Shown: positions 26,096 to 34,556, numbered from the stretch's first letter. The stretch is 41,641 bases of DNA from Hoylesella buccalis ATCC 35310 (GCF_000177075.1 NZ_ADEG01000092.1:1-41641); one strand, 5' to 3'. Notes: a model not told the origin generated them from the sequence alone. A program made the numbers and translations.

Positions 26096-26761
26096 ATGGA
26101 CATCAATTTGATTCTTCGCATAATGATAGCTGCCCTTTTAGGCGGTCTCATCGGTTTAGAACGCGAATACAGAGCCAAAGAAGCAGGTTTTCGCACGCAC
26201 TTCCTCGTAGGCCTGGGCAGTGCGCTCTTTATGGTGGTATCTCAGTACGGTTTTGAGCACATACTTGCCACACAGCCAAATGTGTCTTTGGATCCTTCGC
26301 GTATTGCGTCACAAGTTGTATCGGGCATTGGTTTCATCGGTGCCGGCACCATTATTTTCCAAAAACAGGTCATCCGCGGACTTACAACAGCCGCAGGTTT
26401 ATGGGCAACGGCCGCCATCGGTTTGGCCTGTGGTGCTAGTATGTACGTCATTGCTGTGGCTTCAACAGTCATGGTGCTTGCCTGCCTGGAAACGTTGAAT
26501 TATACGATGAAGCGTTTTGGCAACCGAAACATTAATCTCATATTTACCGCTTCTGACAAGAAACGCATTCAAGACATCCTGAATCATCTTGACCAAGAAA
26601 AGATAACCATCAACTCATACGAGATTCACCCTGAAAAATCTGGCGCAGGAACTGGCTACAACGTCGAAATGGAAATAACCATTAAGCGAGCCAAAGCCAA
26701 TAACCACATTTTGTCTTTAATATCTCATTTTGAGGGAGTTACGGTAAAAAGTATTGAGTAA
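26096..26761 (+). CDS. MgtC/SapB family membrane protein
   Basis: A 221-residue protein with about four to five hydrophobic helices in the first 130 residues and a soluble C-terminal domain. The signatures GGLIGLEREYRAKEAGFRTH (16-35) and VSGIGFIGAGTIIF are those of MgtC/SapB. GLTTAAGLWATAAIGLACG follows. The C-terminal half (KKRIQDILNHLDQEKITI) has the ACT-like fold of longer MgtC proteins. In Salmonella MgtC inhibits the F-type ATPase and helps survival at low magnesium; function in this group is unproven. A weak -7 box (TATCTTCG) lies about 25 bp upstream. It converges on rny, with array 3 and hairpins between. Confidence 0.9.
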   Translation: MDINLILRIMIAALLGGLIGLEREYRAKEAGFRTHFLVGLGSALFMVVSQYGFEHILATQPNVSLDPSRIASQVVSGIGFIGAGTIIFQKQVIRGLTTAAGLWATAAIGLACGASMYVIAVASTVMVLACLETLNYTMKRFGNRNINLIFTASDKKRIQDILNHLDQEKITINSYEIHPEKSGAGTGYNVEMEITIKRAKANNHILSLISHFEGVTVKSIE

Positions 26762-26802
26762 AGCTTTTGCTTTGTTCGGCAACAAACTATCAATCCATTT
26801 TC

Positions 26803-26890
26803 AAAGTCAATGAGTTTGACATCCAAAGTCAATGCTTTTGATTGGCAAAGTCATAGAGATTGGATGCTAAACTCAATGGGATTGAATCCA
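26803..26890 (+). repeat. Array 3 of the 4 x 22-bp dyad repeat
   Basis: Units at 26803-26824, 26825-26846, 26847-26868 and 26869-26890. Unit 1 is AAAGTCAATGAGTTTGAC plus four bases, unit 4 starts AAACTCAATGGGATTGA. It lies 41 bp after the mgtC stop in the spacer between convergent mgtC and rny and is followed by three hairpins. Confidence 0.87.
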
Positions 26891-26893
26891 CTA

Positions 26894-26995
26894 CACGTCA
26901 AGCAGTCGGTGGCTGACCAGACGACGTGCTTGGCGGAACGCCACCATTTACAACTCATCTCCATGGCTGCCAGCGTCTAGCACGCTATCGCAGCC
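26894..26995 (+). other. Cluster of three strong hairpins after array 3
   Basis: Hairpin A (26894-26928): CACGTC/GACGTG plus GTCGGT/ACC-GAC around GGCTG, with a 5-nt and a 1-nt bulge. Hairpin B (26931-26943): TGGCG/CGCCA around GAA. Hairpin C (26965-26995): GGCTGC/GCAGCC enclosing AGCGT/ACGCT around CTAGC. The stretch is clearly more GC-rich than the surrounding spacer. It may be a composite terminator for mgtC, a structured RNA, or a REP-like element. Confidence 0.55.
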
Positions 26996-27074
26996 TGTAC
27001 TTTATTTCGTATTTTGTGCTCTGCCATACATAGGAGAAACACATATAGCGGTATATTTTTTGGAGTGACGAAGC

Positions 27075-27110
27075 AAAAAAAGGTGCATCAACAGCTTGAC
27101 ACACCCTTTA
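27075..27110 (-). terminator. Intrinsic terminator of rny
   Basis: On the minus strand AAAGGGTGTGTCAA pairs with TTGATGCACCTTT (one bulged G, two G-T pairs) around GCTG, followed by a run of seven T. It lies about 40 bp beyond the rny stop. Confidence 0.85.
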
Positions 27111-27150
27111 CTTTTTATCTTAGTGGATATAATTATAATCTTAGCGCCTC

Positions 27151-28683
27151 TTATTTAGCGTAGGCCACACTGCGTGTTTCGCGAATGACGGTGATTTTTA
27201 CCTGTCCAGGATAAGTCATCTCGTTTTGAATCTTGGTGGCAATATCATCTGACAACTTCAGTGTCTCGGCGTCATCCATCTGGTCGGCACCTACGATAAC
27301 GCGAAGTTCGCGGCCAGCCTGTATGGCATAGGTCTTGGTGACACCAGGATAACTCATGGCAATAGCTTCGAGGTCATTCAGTCGTTTGATGTATGCTTCC
27401 ACAATTTCGCGACGTGCACCAGGGCGCGCACCCGAGATGGCATCACACACCTGGACAATGGGAGCCAGCAGTGTTTGCATCTCTACCTCATCATGGTGGG
27501 CTGCGATGGCGTTGCAGATATCTGGCTTCTCCTTGTATTTTTCGGCCAGCTTGCCACCATACAGTGCGTGGGGCAGTTCACTTTCCTCATCAGGTACCTT
27601 ACCAATATCGTGCAAAAGTCCTGCACGCTTTGCCTTCTTGGGATTGAGTCCCAGCTCTGACGCCATCACCGCACAGAGATTAGCGGTTTCGCGTGCATGC
27701 TGAAGGAGGTTCTGTCCATAGCTTGAGCGATATTTCATTTTGCCTACGATGCGCACCAGTTCTGGGTGCAGGCCATGAATGCCTAGGTCGATCACGGTTC
27801 GTTTTCCCGTTTCGATGATTTCGTTATCAAGTTGCTTCTTCACCTTTGCCACCACCTCTTCTATACGTGCGGGGTGGATACGTCCATCGGCAACAAGCTG
27901 GTGAAGAGCCAAACGGCAAACCTCTCGACGCACTGGATCGAACGCAGAAATAACGATGGCTTCGGGTGTGTCGTCGACAACGATTTCTACTCCCGTTGCA
28001 GCTTCCAAAGCACGGATGTTGCGTCCTTCGCGTCCAATAATGCGGCCTTTCACCTCATCGTTATCAATGTGGAAGACGCTGACAGAGTTTTCAATAGCCG
28101 TCTCAGTGGCGACGCGCTGGATAGTCTGTATGACAATCTTCTTAGCCTCTTGGTTGGCATTGAGTTTGGCCTCGTCTATGATTTCATTGATGTAGCCGGC
28201 TGCATCCGTACGAGCCTCGTCTTTCAGACTTTCTATCAATCTGCTTTTTGCTTCTTCGGCGCTCAGTCCGGAGAGTTCTTCCAGCATTTCGCGCTCTTGC
28301 AGTTGCATTTTTTCGAGTTCGGCCTGCTTAATTTGCAACAATTTCTTTTCATTGTCGATGCGCTGTTGCTGATGGTCTACCTCCTGTTTTCTGCGTCCGA
28401 GTTCTTCCTGACGCTGACTCAATCCTATTTCTCTTTGCTTGAGCTTGTTCTCGGTCTGTTGGATTTTTTGGTTGCGAAGTTGAACTTCCTTTTCCAACTC
28501 AGATTTCTTGTTCAGGAATTTCTCCTTGACCTCCAACAATTTCTTTTCCTTAATAACCTCAGCCTCTTTATTAGCGGCTGCTACCATTTCATTATATTTT
28601 CCTTTAACAATGTAACGGAAAATCGCATAGCCACCCAGTCCGCCAAGAATCAGCGCTACGATGGCAACAATTACTATACTCAT
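27151..28683 (-). CDS. rny: Ribonuclease Y
   Basis: A 510-residue membrane-tethered endoribonuclease that starts mRNA decay. Residues 1-23 form a membrane helix ([20 protein letters not shown]). Residues about 30-150 are a long charged coiled coil. A KH RNA-binding domain follows ([20 protein letters not shown]), then the HD domain with metal-binding residues in LLHDIGKV and AAHHDEVE. Full length for the family. It is transcribed leftward away from zapA, with a 10-bp AT hairpin in its leader. The 286-residue open frame on the other strand is an antisense shadow of the coiled coil. Confidence 0.96.
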   Translation of the reverse strand: MSIVIVAIVALILGGLGGYAIFRYIVKGKYNEMVAAANKEAEVIKEKKLLEVKEKFLNKKSELEKEVQLRNQKIQQTENKLKQREIGLSQRQEELGRRKQEVDHQQQRIDNEKKLLQIKQAELEKMQLQEREMLEELSGLSAEEAKSRLIESLKDEARTDAAGYINEIIDEAKLNANQEAKKIVIQTIQRVATETAIENSVSVFHIDNDEVKGRIIGREGRNIRALEAATGVEIVVDDTPEAIVISAFDPVRREVCRLALHQLVADGRIHPARIEEVVAKVKKQLDNEIIETGKRTVIDLGIHGLHPELVRIVGKMKYRSSYGQNLLQHARETANLCAVMASELGLNPKKAKRAGLLHDIGKVPDEESELPHALYGGKLAEKYKEKPDICNAIAAHHDEVEMQTLLAPIVQVCDAISGARPGARREIVEAYIKRLNDLEAIAMSYPGVTKTYAIQAGRELRVIVGADQMDDAETLKLSDDIATKIQNEMTYPGQVKITVIRETRSVAYAK

Positions 28684-28699
28684 TATTTTTAAATTTAAA

Positions 28700-28728
28700 T
28701 TTCATTTATAATAACTACATAAATGAAA
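28700..28728. terminator. AT-rich 10-bp hairpin in the rny leader
   Basis: TTTCATTTAT (28700-28709) and ATAAATGAAA (28719-28728) are perfect complements around a 9-nt loop. On the minus strand it is followed by TTTAAATTTAAA and lies 17 bp before the rny ATG. It could end a transcript coming from zapA, or control rny. Confidence 0.5.
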
Positions 28729-28733
28729 GAGGT

Positions 28734-28850
28734 CGGAAGAATCATGCATAAGCGCGGCAATCCGCACGTTGCACCATACATTTCCGCTTAAATCAGAATG
28801 GCTTAGAAAGATAAATAACTTCCTGGTACAAGAATGCACGTTGTGGAAGG
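28734..28850 (-). ncRNA. Candidate structured RNA between zapA and rny (6S-like?)
   Basis: The 172-bp zapA-rny spacer has no ORF but can fold on the minus strand. CGTGCAT and ATGCATG (complements of 28834-28840 and 28743-28749) could close a domain of about 98 nt. Inside, TAAGC pairs with GCTTA and GCGG-ATTG-CCGC forms a tight hairpin. From memory, Bacteroidetes genomes often carry a 6S-type RNA next to zapA, and in E. coli ssrS also follows zapA. That context is the main support; I could not match a conserved 6S sequence. Confidence 0.35.
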
Positions 28851-28855
28851 TTGGT

Positions 28856-29158
28856 TTAATCCTTCAGTGCCTCTTCAATTTCAGAAGTTAATTGAGATAT
28901 GATTTTACTATACGGGGTGACATCATTGCGTGCAAACTCCTTTTTGTAACGCAATGCTATGTCTATCAAAGCCATATAGAGTATATCCTTCTCGCTTCTC
29001 TTTGCCTTGAAAACAGAAGCGTAAGTGTTTACAGTATCAGTAATAAGTTTGGCTGCCTTACGATAATACTCCTCATCCTGCCGCATGACCGTGACGCTCA
29101 TGTCGGTATCGTAAACATGCAATCTTATCTGTAGTTTATCTCTATTGTCTCCTGCCAT
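28856..29158 (-). CDS. zapA: Cell division protein ZapA
   Basis: A 100-residue ZapA. It binds FtsZ and cross-links filaments in the Z ring. The N-terminal globular part reads LQIRLHVYDTDMSVTVMRQDE, followed by YYRKAAKLITDTVNTYASVF, typical of the family, and a C-terminal coiled-coil helix (DILYMALIDIALRYKKEFAR). It starts 8 bp after a small coiled-coil gene and is followed by the structured spacer and rny, an arrangement I know as common in Bacteroidetes. Confidence 0.92.
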   Translation of the reverse strand: MAGDNRDKLQIRLHVYDTDMSVTVMRQDEEYYRKAAKLITDTVNTYASVFKAKRSEKDILYMALIDIALRYKKEFARNDVTPYSKIISQLTSEIEEALKD

Positions 29159-29166
29159 CGCTCCGA

Positions 29167-29466
29167 TTACTTTTCATTCAGTAGCGTGATACATTTGTTG
29201 ACGTCTCTTACCAGCTTTGACAATCGTTTCTTGGCCGCTTCAAGGTCAGTTGTAGAAATTTCTATCATCTTGGCTAGTTTGAGACTGTTGTAGTCATTTT
29301 GTGCTTGATTCAACTTCGCCTCGAGCTGTTTTATCTTGGCATCACGCTCGTCAACCATTGCATACAAGCTGTTGTTCTCCTGTTTTGTTTCCTTGTACTG
29401 GAGAATCATCTGCCTCATGCGAGTGGTAAAGAGCGTTAGAGTTTTCTCATTAGCATCCATCGACAT
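29167..29466 (-). CDS. Small coiled-coil protein, partner gene of zapA
   Basis: A 99-residue, almost entirely helical protein. Heptad-like runs from about residue 10 to 70 (YKETKQENNSLYAMVDERD, KIKQLEAKLNQAQNDYNSL) form a coiled coil. No signal peptide or membrane helix. It shares an operon and promoter with zapA. In size and place it recalls ZapB, which links ZapA to the division site, but similarity is only in the coiled coil, so the name is not given. The start ATG at 29464-29466 is followed by MDANEK from a second in-frame ATG two codons later; either is possible. Confidence 0.7.
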   Translation of the reverse strand: MSMDANEKTLTLFTTRMRQMILQYKETKQENNSLYAMVDERDAKIKQLEAKLNQAQNDYNSLKLAKMIEISTTDLEAAKKRLSKLVRDVNKCITLLNEK

Positions 29467-29478
29467 ACAATTTGGTCA

Positions 29479-29510
29479 CAAATTTAGCGTAATAAATTGA
29501 CAATCACAAA
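29479..29510 (-). promoter_or_regulatory. Promoter of the coiled-coil/zapA operon
   Basis: On the minus strand TTTG (29507-29510), 20 nt, then TAAATTTG (29479-29486): a full Bacteroidetes -33/-7 match, 12 bp before the first ATG. Confidence 0.75.
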
Positions 29511-29598
29511 TTATCGGTTGTTTTTTTGTCCATCACTTTAATCTTAGCCGATTGCGCGAGCAACGCCAAGTTGTCGTAATGTTTTGTGTGATTGATGG

Positions 29599-30228
29599 TT
29601 ATTTTTGGTTCTCATTTCCTGGCTTCGGTTCTTTTTTAGCCAGCATTACTACCTGATGAATGAAATCGGTGGTCCACTTTTGAGAGAATCCCAGTCGTTT
29701 GTTATACTGCCGAACAGCGACCGCTGCTTTGATGACACCAGCATCCTTATAGTCATTTTTAGTAAAGATGTCGTTCACGGTTTTTTCTGTCATGGTGTAC
29801 AACGCACTCTTGAAGATGGACGGCATGCGCAACTTAAACTTCATCAAGTTTCCGACAAGCATCATCAGTTCTTGAGTAAAGCCCTGAAACTGTAGCAAAT
29901 AAGGTTGCACATCTTCCAACCTTCGACAATTCTTTCGTATACTCTGATCAATTTCTTTGAAAAAAAGATCATCTGTATGATACATTTCTTTCAACATGTT
30001 TTTGCACCGTGCTTTCTCGCCCACTCCCAGCTTGTTGTTAACAGTAGGAACGTGCAAAGTAATCTTGAACGTCCTGAGGTCGGGCAGCATCTTTAAGTTG
30101 TTGATACCCAACTGAGCTGCTATAGCCGATTGAAAGTAAACCCTGATGAGTGTCATGTAGTCTTCCATTCCACCAGTAGTGTCATTTCGATCTTTCTTTC
30201 CAAACAGTTTTGATAATAAATTTGCCAT
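29599..30228 (-). CDS. Conserved protein of unknown function
   Basis: A 209-residue soluble protein. It has no signal peptide, no membrane helix and no catalytic motif that I recognise. The start MANLLSKLFGKKDRND is amphipathic and could bind membrane weakly. The rest is mixed and mostly helical, with a basic middle (SIRKNCRRLEDVQPYLLQF) and a Lys-rich tail. It has its own promoter and a short hairpin at the mRNA start. Base use is like that of its neighbours, so it is not an obvious import. I know similar-looking Bacteroidales hypothetical proteins only by pattern. Confidence 0.6.
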   Translation of the reverse strand: MANLLSKLFGKKDRNDTTGGMEDYMTLIRVYFQSAIAAQLGINNLKMLPDLRTFKITLHVPTVNNKLGVGEKARCKNMLKEMYHTDDLFFKEIDQSIRKNCRRLEDVQPYLLQFQGFTQELMMLVGNLMKFKLRMPSIFKSALYTMTEKTVNDIFTKNDYKDAGVIKAAVAVRQYNKRLGFSQKWTTDFIHQVVMLAKKEPKPGNENQK

Positions 30229-30261
30229 TATATTGTAAAATTAAATTCATTTCGTAACCAC

Positions 30262-30290
30262 GAGATTTTTCCTAAATCTCTACAAAGGTA
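30262..30290 (-). promoter_or_regulatory. -7 element and 5' hairpin of the unknown gene at 29599
   Basis: TACCTTTG lies on the minus strand at 30283-30290. Directly after it GAGATTT pairs with AAATCTC (30262-30280) around 5 nt, so the transcript should begin with, or within a few bases of, a 7-bp hairpin, as in 5' stabilising stems. Confidence 0.55.
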
Positions 30291-30364
30291 TGATAAAACC
30301 ATAAATATACAAAACAAAAGAAACAATTTTAGCTGTAGCACTTTCCGCTTTCAATAATTATTTA

Positions 30365-30372
30365 TACCTTTG
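30365..30372 (+). promoter_or_regulatory. -7 element of the rfbA-autokinase unit
   Basis: TACCTTTG on the plus strand matches TAnnTTTG. It lies 156 bp before the rfbA ATG, implying a long leader RNA with hairpins. Confidence 0.6.
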
Positions 30373-30528
30373 TACACAACTTTTGAAAAAGTACAACAAG
30401 TATGATGTTTGAGCCTTGTTGGTAACAAAAGGCTCCATCTAATCATGCAAGTTGATTGTTCGAGTGATAGCCATAGCAAATATAATTCTGTTGCGATTAT
30501 CAGATTAATAACCAATTAGATTCGAAGA
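30373..30528 (+). other. Structured leader of rfbA
   Basis: About 150 nt without an ORF. TTGTAC (30370-30375) can pair with GTACAA (30391-30396), and GAGCCTT (30411-30417) pairs perfectly with AAGGCTC (30429-30435), with TTG/CAA stacking inside. No T-run follows, so this is not a simple terminator. Leaders of this kind before exopolysaccharide genes are often targets of NusG-like (UpxY/RfaH) factors, but no such gene is in view. Confidence 0.4.
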
Positions 30529-31410
30529 ATGAAAGGAATCGTTTTAGCCGGTGGCTCCGGAACACGCCTTTATCCCATCACCAAAGGAATAAGCAAACAG
30601 CTCATTCCCATTTTTGACAAGCCCATGATTTATTATCCAGTATCAGTCTTGATGCTGGCAGGAATTAAAGAAATTCTCATCATTTCGACACCTCATGATT
30701 TACCAGGGTTCAAGAGACTTCTTGGTGATGGTCATGACCTTGGCGTGAAGTTTTCATACGTAGAGCAGCCAAGCCCTGATGGTTTGGCACAAGCGTTTAT
30801 CCTGGGTGAAGACTTTATTGGTGACGACTCCGCATGCCTGGTGCTGGGTGATAATATCTTTTATGGTTCGGGATTCACCGCTCTGCTGAAACAAAGCTTA
30901 ATAGACGCCGAACAAAAAGATAAGGCAACCGTTTTCGGCTACTATGTGAACGACCCAGAACGGTATGGCGTGGTGGAATTTGATGGTCAAGGGAAATGCC
31001 TGAGCATTGAAGAAAAACCCGCACACCCTAAAAGCAATTATGCTGTAGTGGGACTGTACTTCTATCCAAACTCTGTAATTGACATTGCAAAGAAAATCAA
31101 ACCAAGCGAACGAGGAGAACTGGAAATCACGACTGTTAACCAAACATTTCTTGAACGACAGCAACTTCAGGTAAAAACTCTGCAACGTGGATTCGCATGG
31201 TTGGACACTGGAACTCACGACAGTCTGTCTGAAGCAAGCACATTTATCGAGGTGATTGAAAAAAGACAGGGATTGAAAGTCGCCTGCTTGGAAGAAATTG
31301 CTTTCAAGCAAGGATGGATTGACGCCGAACAACTTAAGAAACTAGCAGAACCCATGTTGAAAAACAATTATGGAAAATACCTTTTAGACATCGCTAGCAG
31401 GACCATTTAA
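30529..31410 (+). CDS. rfbA: Glucose-1-phosphate thymidylyltransferase
   Basis: A 293-residue RfbA/RmlA, which joins dTTP and glucose-1-phosphate to give dTDP-glucose, the first step to dTDP-rhamnose and related sugars. The N-terminus [20 protein letters not shown] carries the nucleotide-binding GGxGTRLxP loop, followed by [15 protein letters not shown], the substrate-site VLGDNIFYG and [19 protein letters not shown]. Length is standard. rfbB, C and D are not adjacent, so the rest of the pathway must lie elsewhere. It precedes the autokinase by 55 bp, and the pair probably serves exopolysaccharide assembly. Confidence 0.96.
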   Translation: MKGIVLAGGSGTRLYPITKGISKQLIPIFDKPMIYYPVSVLMLAGIKEILIISTPHDLPGFKRLLGDGHDLGVKFSYVEQPSPDGLAQAFILGEDFIGDDSACLVLGDNIFYGSGFTALLKQSLIDAEQKDKATVFGYYVNDPERYGVVEFDGQGKCLSIEEKPAHPKSNYAVVGLYFYPNSVIDIAKKIKPSERGELEITTVNQTFLERQQLQVKTLQRGFAWLDTGTHDSLSEASTFIEVIEKRQGLKVACLEEIAFKQGWIDAEQLKKLAEPMLKNNYGKYLLDIASRTI

Positions 31411-31465
31411 CGGGATGGCTGGGAAGGAATGAACAGGAAATAAGAATTTATATTTTAGCTAAAAA

Positions 31466-33982
31466 ATGGAAGAAGAGATAAAGAATCAGGAATTGGAGAA
31501 CGTTGAAGGACAAGAGGAGAATTCATTCTTCAATTTACAAACGATCATACAGACACTCATCCTCAACTGGAAATGGTTTGTACTGTCTGTAATTATTTGT
31601 CTGGGAGCGGCAGCCATCTATCTGCGATACACGCCACGCATCTATCAGTCGTTCGCCAAGCTGCTAATTAAAGAGGAAGAAACTAGAAGAGGAAGAAGCT
31701 CATTGCTCTATTCATCAAACCTTGGCATGATGTCAAACTCAACGGGTATAGATAATGAAATGGAGATCTTATCCTCCCTGAACCTGGCAGAACAGACGGT
31801 GAAAGACCTGAAGCTCTACGTTAAATATACCTCTGAAGGAAGAGTGAGAGACATGGTTATCTATAAGAGTCAGCCCATCAGCGTGGACCTCGATCCTGCC
31901 CATCTCGATAAGCTGCGCTCACCCATCTCTATGGTTATCCAGAGAGTAGGCAACACATATCATGTCACAGGAAGTTACAATAGCCCCGTCGAAGGAAGAG
32001 GATGGCAAACCACGAACATTGACAAGAAGATTAGTCAACTGCCATCCACAATAGTTACCAAAGTTGGTATTCTATCGTTCATGAACGAAAATGCAGGCTC
32101 CATGAAAGACGGACAATCGTTCAAGGTTTCCATTCTTCCACCCAAAAGCGTAGCAGCAGGATACAGAGGCGCTTTCTCTGTAGCACAGAACAATAAAACA
32201 ACATCCATTGCTCTTCTGGGAGTCAAGGACGAAGTACCTACTCGCGCCAGCGATTACTTAAAGCAATTGGTCATCTGTTATAACCGACAGGCCAACATGG
32301 ACAAGAATGAGGTAGCACGCAATACAGAAGCCTTCATCAATAGCCGTCTGGAAAAGATCAGTGAAGAATTGGGAGCTACTGAAGGACAGCTGGAAAGCTA
32401 CAAGAAACGCAACAGAATGGTAGATCAAGCGATGAATGCTGGTCAAGCCATGCAAAATGCAAACGAGTACGACCAGAAGCTGGCAGAAGCCAATACACAG
32501 GTAGCCCTGCTCAACAGCGTACAAGAAAGCATGTCGCAACCCAGCAACCAATATCAGACTCTACCAGCCAACGTGGGCATCTCAGACCCTACGGTGAACG
32601 GCTTGATCAGTAAGTACAATGAAATTGCATTGGAAAGAAAAAGACTTCTTCGCAGTGCTTCCGAAACCTCACCAACGGTAACCCCCCTCACCTCTCAATT
32701 GGATGATTTGAACAACAGCATCCACCGTGCCATGGCCCAGGCCAAGAAAGGACTTCAAATTCAGCGCAACAATGTTGCTTCGCAATACGGAAAGTATCAA
32801 GGACAACTCACAGCAAGTCCAGAGCAAGAAAGAATGCTTACTCAGATTGGCCGACAGCAAGATGTTAAGTCAGGACTCTATTTGATGTTATTACAGAAGC
32901 GAGAAGAGAACTCTATCTCGCTTGCTGCAACTGCCGACAAAGGCATATTGATAGACGAACCCGCCAACGGTGGACAAGTAAGTCCTAAAAGACAAATCAT
33001 CTTCCTCATCGCCTTGCTTTTGGGACTGGGTATTCCTGCACTCATCTTATTCTTAATCAACTTCTTCCGCTATAGGATTGAAGGACACGACGATGTTGCC
33101 AAGCTTACCAAGCTTCCCATCTTGGCCGACGTCGCTGTTGCAAGTGACACAGCCAAGACAAAAGCCGACATCGTGGTTCACGAGAACCAGAACAACCAGA
33201 TGGAAGAAATCTTCCGAAGCATGCGAACCAATCTCCAGTTCATGTTGAAAGAAAACCAGAAGGTCATCCTCTTCACGTCGAGTACCTCTGGCGAAGGCAA
33301 AACATTCAATGCGTCCAACCTGGCAGTCAGCTTCGCACTGCTTGGCAAAAAAGTGATTATCGTTGGATTGGATATCCGCAAGCCACGCTTGGCCGAGCTC
33401 TTTGAAATAAACGACCATCATCATGGCATTACCATGTTGTTGACCAAGGAGCAGCCTAACTGGGAAGAAATCCAAAGCCAAATTTTGCCATCGGGCGTGA
33501 ACAACAACCTGGATCTTCTCATGTCAGGACCCATTCCTCCCAACCCTGCCGAATTAATAGCTCGCCCATCGCTCGACATCATCATCAACCACTTAAAGGA
33601 AAAGTACGATTACATTCTCATCGACACTGCTCCGGTTGGTCTCGTCACCGACACGTTGCAAATAGGACGTGTAGCAGACGCCACAGTTTACATGTGCCGT
33701 GCTGATTATACGCCAAAAGAAAGCTTCGGACTGATCAACAGCTTGGCAAAAGAGAAGAAACTTCCTAACATATCCATCGTCATCAATGGTATCGACATGT
33801 CCAAGAAGAAGCATGGATATTATTATGGATATGGCAGATACGGAAAGTATGGGAGGTATGGACGATACGGTGGAAAATATGGGAAATACGGATCGTACGG
33901 TCACTATGGCAATTACGGTACTTACGGCAACTATGCAAACAGCCACTATGGAGACAAGAACGACACGTCCATCAAGCGTTAA
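31466..33982 (+). CDS. Polysaccharide chain-length regulator / tyrosine autokinase (Wzc-like)
   Basis: An 838-residue BY-kinase that controls export and chain length of capsule or exopolysaccharide. It has a Wzz domain with membrane helices near 36-54 and 512-533, with a long periplasmic coiled-coil region between (ISEELGATEGQLESYKKRN). The cytosolic kinase has Walker A in SSTSGEGKTFNASNL near 605-613, Walker A' in VIIVGLDIRKPRL near 630-642 and Walker B in YILIDTAPVG near 715-724. The tail (about 785-830) is a Gly-Tyr string with 16 tyrosines in about 45 residues, the autophosphorylation cluster. The outer-membrane partner Wza is not adjacent. Confidence 0.93.
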   Translation: MEEEIKNQELENVEGQEENSFFNLQTIIQTLILNWKWFVLSVIICLGAAAIYLRYTPRIYQSFAKLLIKEEETRRGRSSLLYSSNLGMMSNSTGIDNEMEILSSLNLAEQTVKDLKLYVKYTSEGRVRDMVIYKSQPISVDLDPAHLDKLRSPISMVIQRVGNTYHVTGSYNSPVEGRGWQTTNIDKKISQLPSTIVTKVGILSFMNENAGSMKDGQSFKVSILPPKSVAAGYRGAFSVAQNNKTTSIALLGVKDEVPTRASDYLKQLVICYNRQANMDKNEVARNTEAFINSRLEKISEELGATEGQLESYKKRNRMVDQAMNAGQAMQNANEYDQKLAEANTQVALLNSVQESMSQPSNQYQTLPANVGISDPTVNGLISKYNEIALERKRLLRSASETSPTVTPLTSQLDDLNNSIHRAMAQAKKGLQIQRNNVASQYGKYQGQLTASPEQERMLTQIGRQQDVKSGLYLMLLQKREENSISLAATADKGILIDEPANGGQVSPKRQIIFLIALLLGLGIPALILFLINFFRYRIEGHDDVAKLTKLPILADVAVASDTAKTKADIVVHENQNNQMEEIFRSMRTNLQFMLKENQKVILFTSSTSGEGKTFNASNLAVSFALLGKKVIIVGLDIRKPRLAELFEINDHHHGITMLLTKEQPNWEEIQSQILPSGVNNNLDLLMSGPIPPNPAELIARPSLDIIINHLKEKYDYILIDTAPVGLVTDTLQIGRVADATVYMCRADYTPKESFGLINSLAKEKKLPNISIVINGIDMSKKKHGYYYGYGRYGKYGRYGRYGGKYGKYGSYGHYGNYGTYGNYANSHYGDKNDTSIKR

Positions 33983-34011
33983 TGCACTTGATGGCGTGCT
34001 AATATCATTTT

Positions 34012-34019
34012 TATATTTG
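34012..34019 (+). promoter_or_regulatory. -7 element of the BT0820-type HAD gene
   Basis: TATATTTG matches TAnnTTTG, with TTG at 33988-33990 upstream by 21 nt. It is 26 bp from the ATG at 34046. Confidence 0.6.
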
Positions 34020-34045
34020 CCACCATTTAAACTGATTTCAAATAG

Positions 34046-34480
34046 ATGACAATAGCAGTTGATTTTGACGGAACCATCGTAGAACATAAGTACCCCGCGA
34101 TAGGACAAGAGATACCTTTCGCTACCGAAACACTCAAAATGCTCATCAAGGAGCATCATCGACTCATCTTATGGAGCGTACGAGAAGGAACTCTCCTGCA
34201 AGAAGCTGTAGATTGGTGCAAAGAACGCGGGGTAGAGTTTTGGACGGTCAACAAGGACTATCCAGAAGAGGAAGGTACCTCCAACAACAACCACTTCTCT
34301 AGAAAGATTAAGGCCGACCTTTTCATCGATGATCGCAACATTGGCGGATTGCCCGACTGGGGACAAATATATCACATGATACACGACCATAAAACAACTA
34401 AAGACTTGATTCGTGAAGCATACTTACGAGGACAAACTGCCGAAGAGGCCAAACCCAAAAAGCGTTGGTGGAAATGGTGA
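34046..34480 (+). CDS. HAD-type phosphatase (BT0820 family)
   Basis: A 144-residue small HAD protein. Motif I is VDFDGTIVEHKYP (nucleophile D6), motif II is in LILWSVREG, and the C-terminal FIDDRNIGG supplies the last acids. It has no cap domain, so it can reach large substrates. It matches the Bacteroidetes group named after BT0820, for which I know a structure but no firm substrate. The C-terminus is basic (KPKKRWWKW). Confidence 0.85.
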   Translation: MTIAVDFDGTIVEHKYPAIGQEIPFATETLKMLIKEHHRLILWSVREGTLLQEAVDWCKERGVEFWTVNKDYPEEEGTSNNNHFSRKIKADLFIDDRNIGGLPDWGQIYHMIHDHKTTKDLIREAYLRGQTAEEAKPKKRWWKW

Positions 34481-34556
34481 GTTGTGCTGCCAAACAACCT
34501 GTATACGAATTGACCAAATAACCTTATCATTCGCTTCGGTTAATCATTTTTTCTGC

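Noticed and set aside
27832..28692. 286-residue open frame on the plus strand, rich in Leu and Phe
   Set aside because: It is the antisense reading of the Glu/Lys/Gln-rich coiled coil of rny, which creates long hydrophobic-looking frames by composition.
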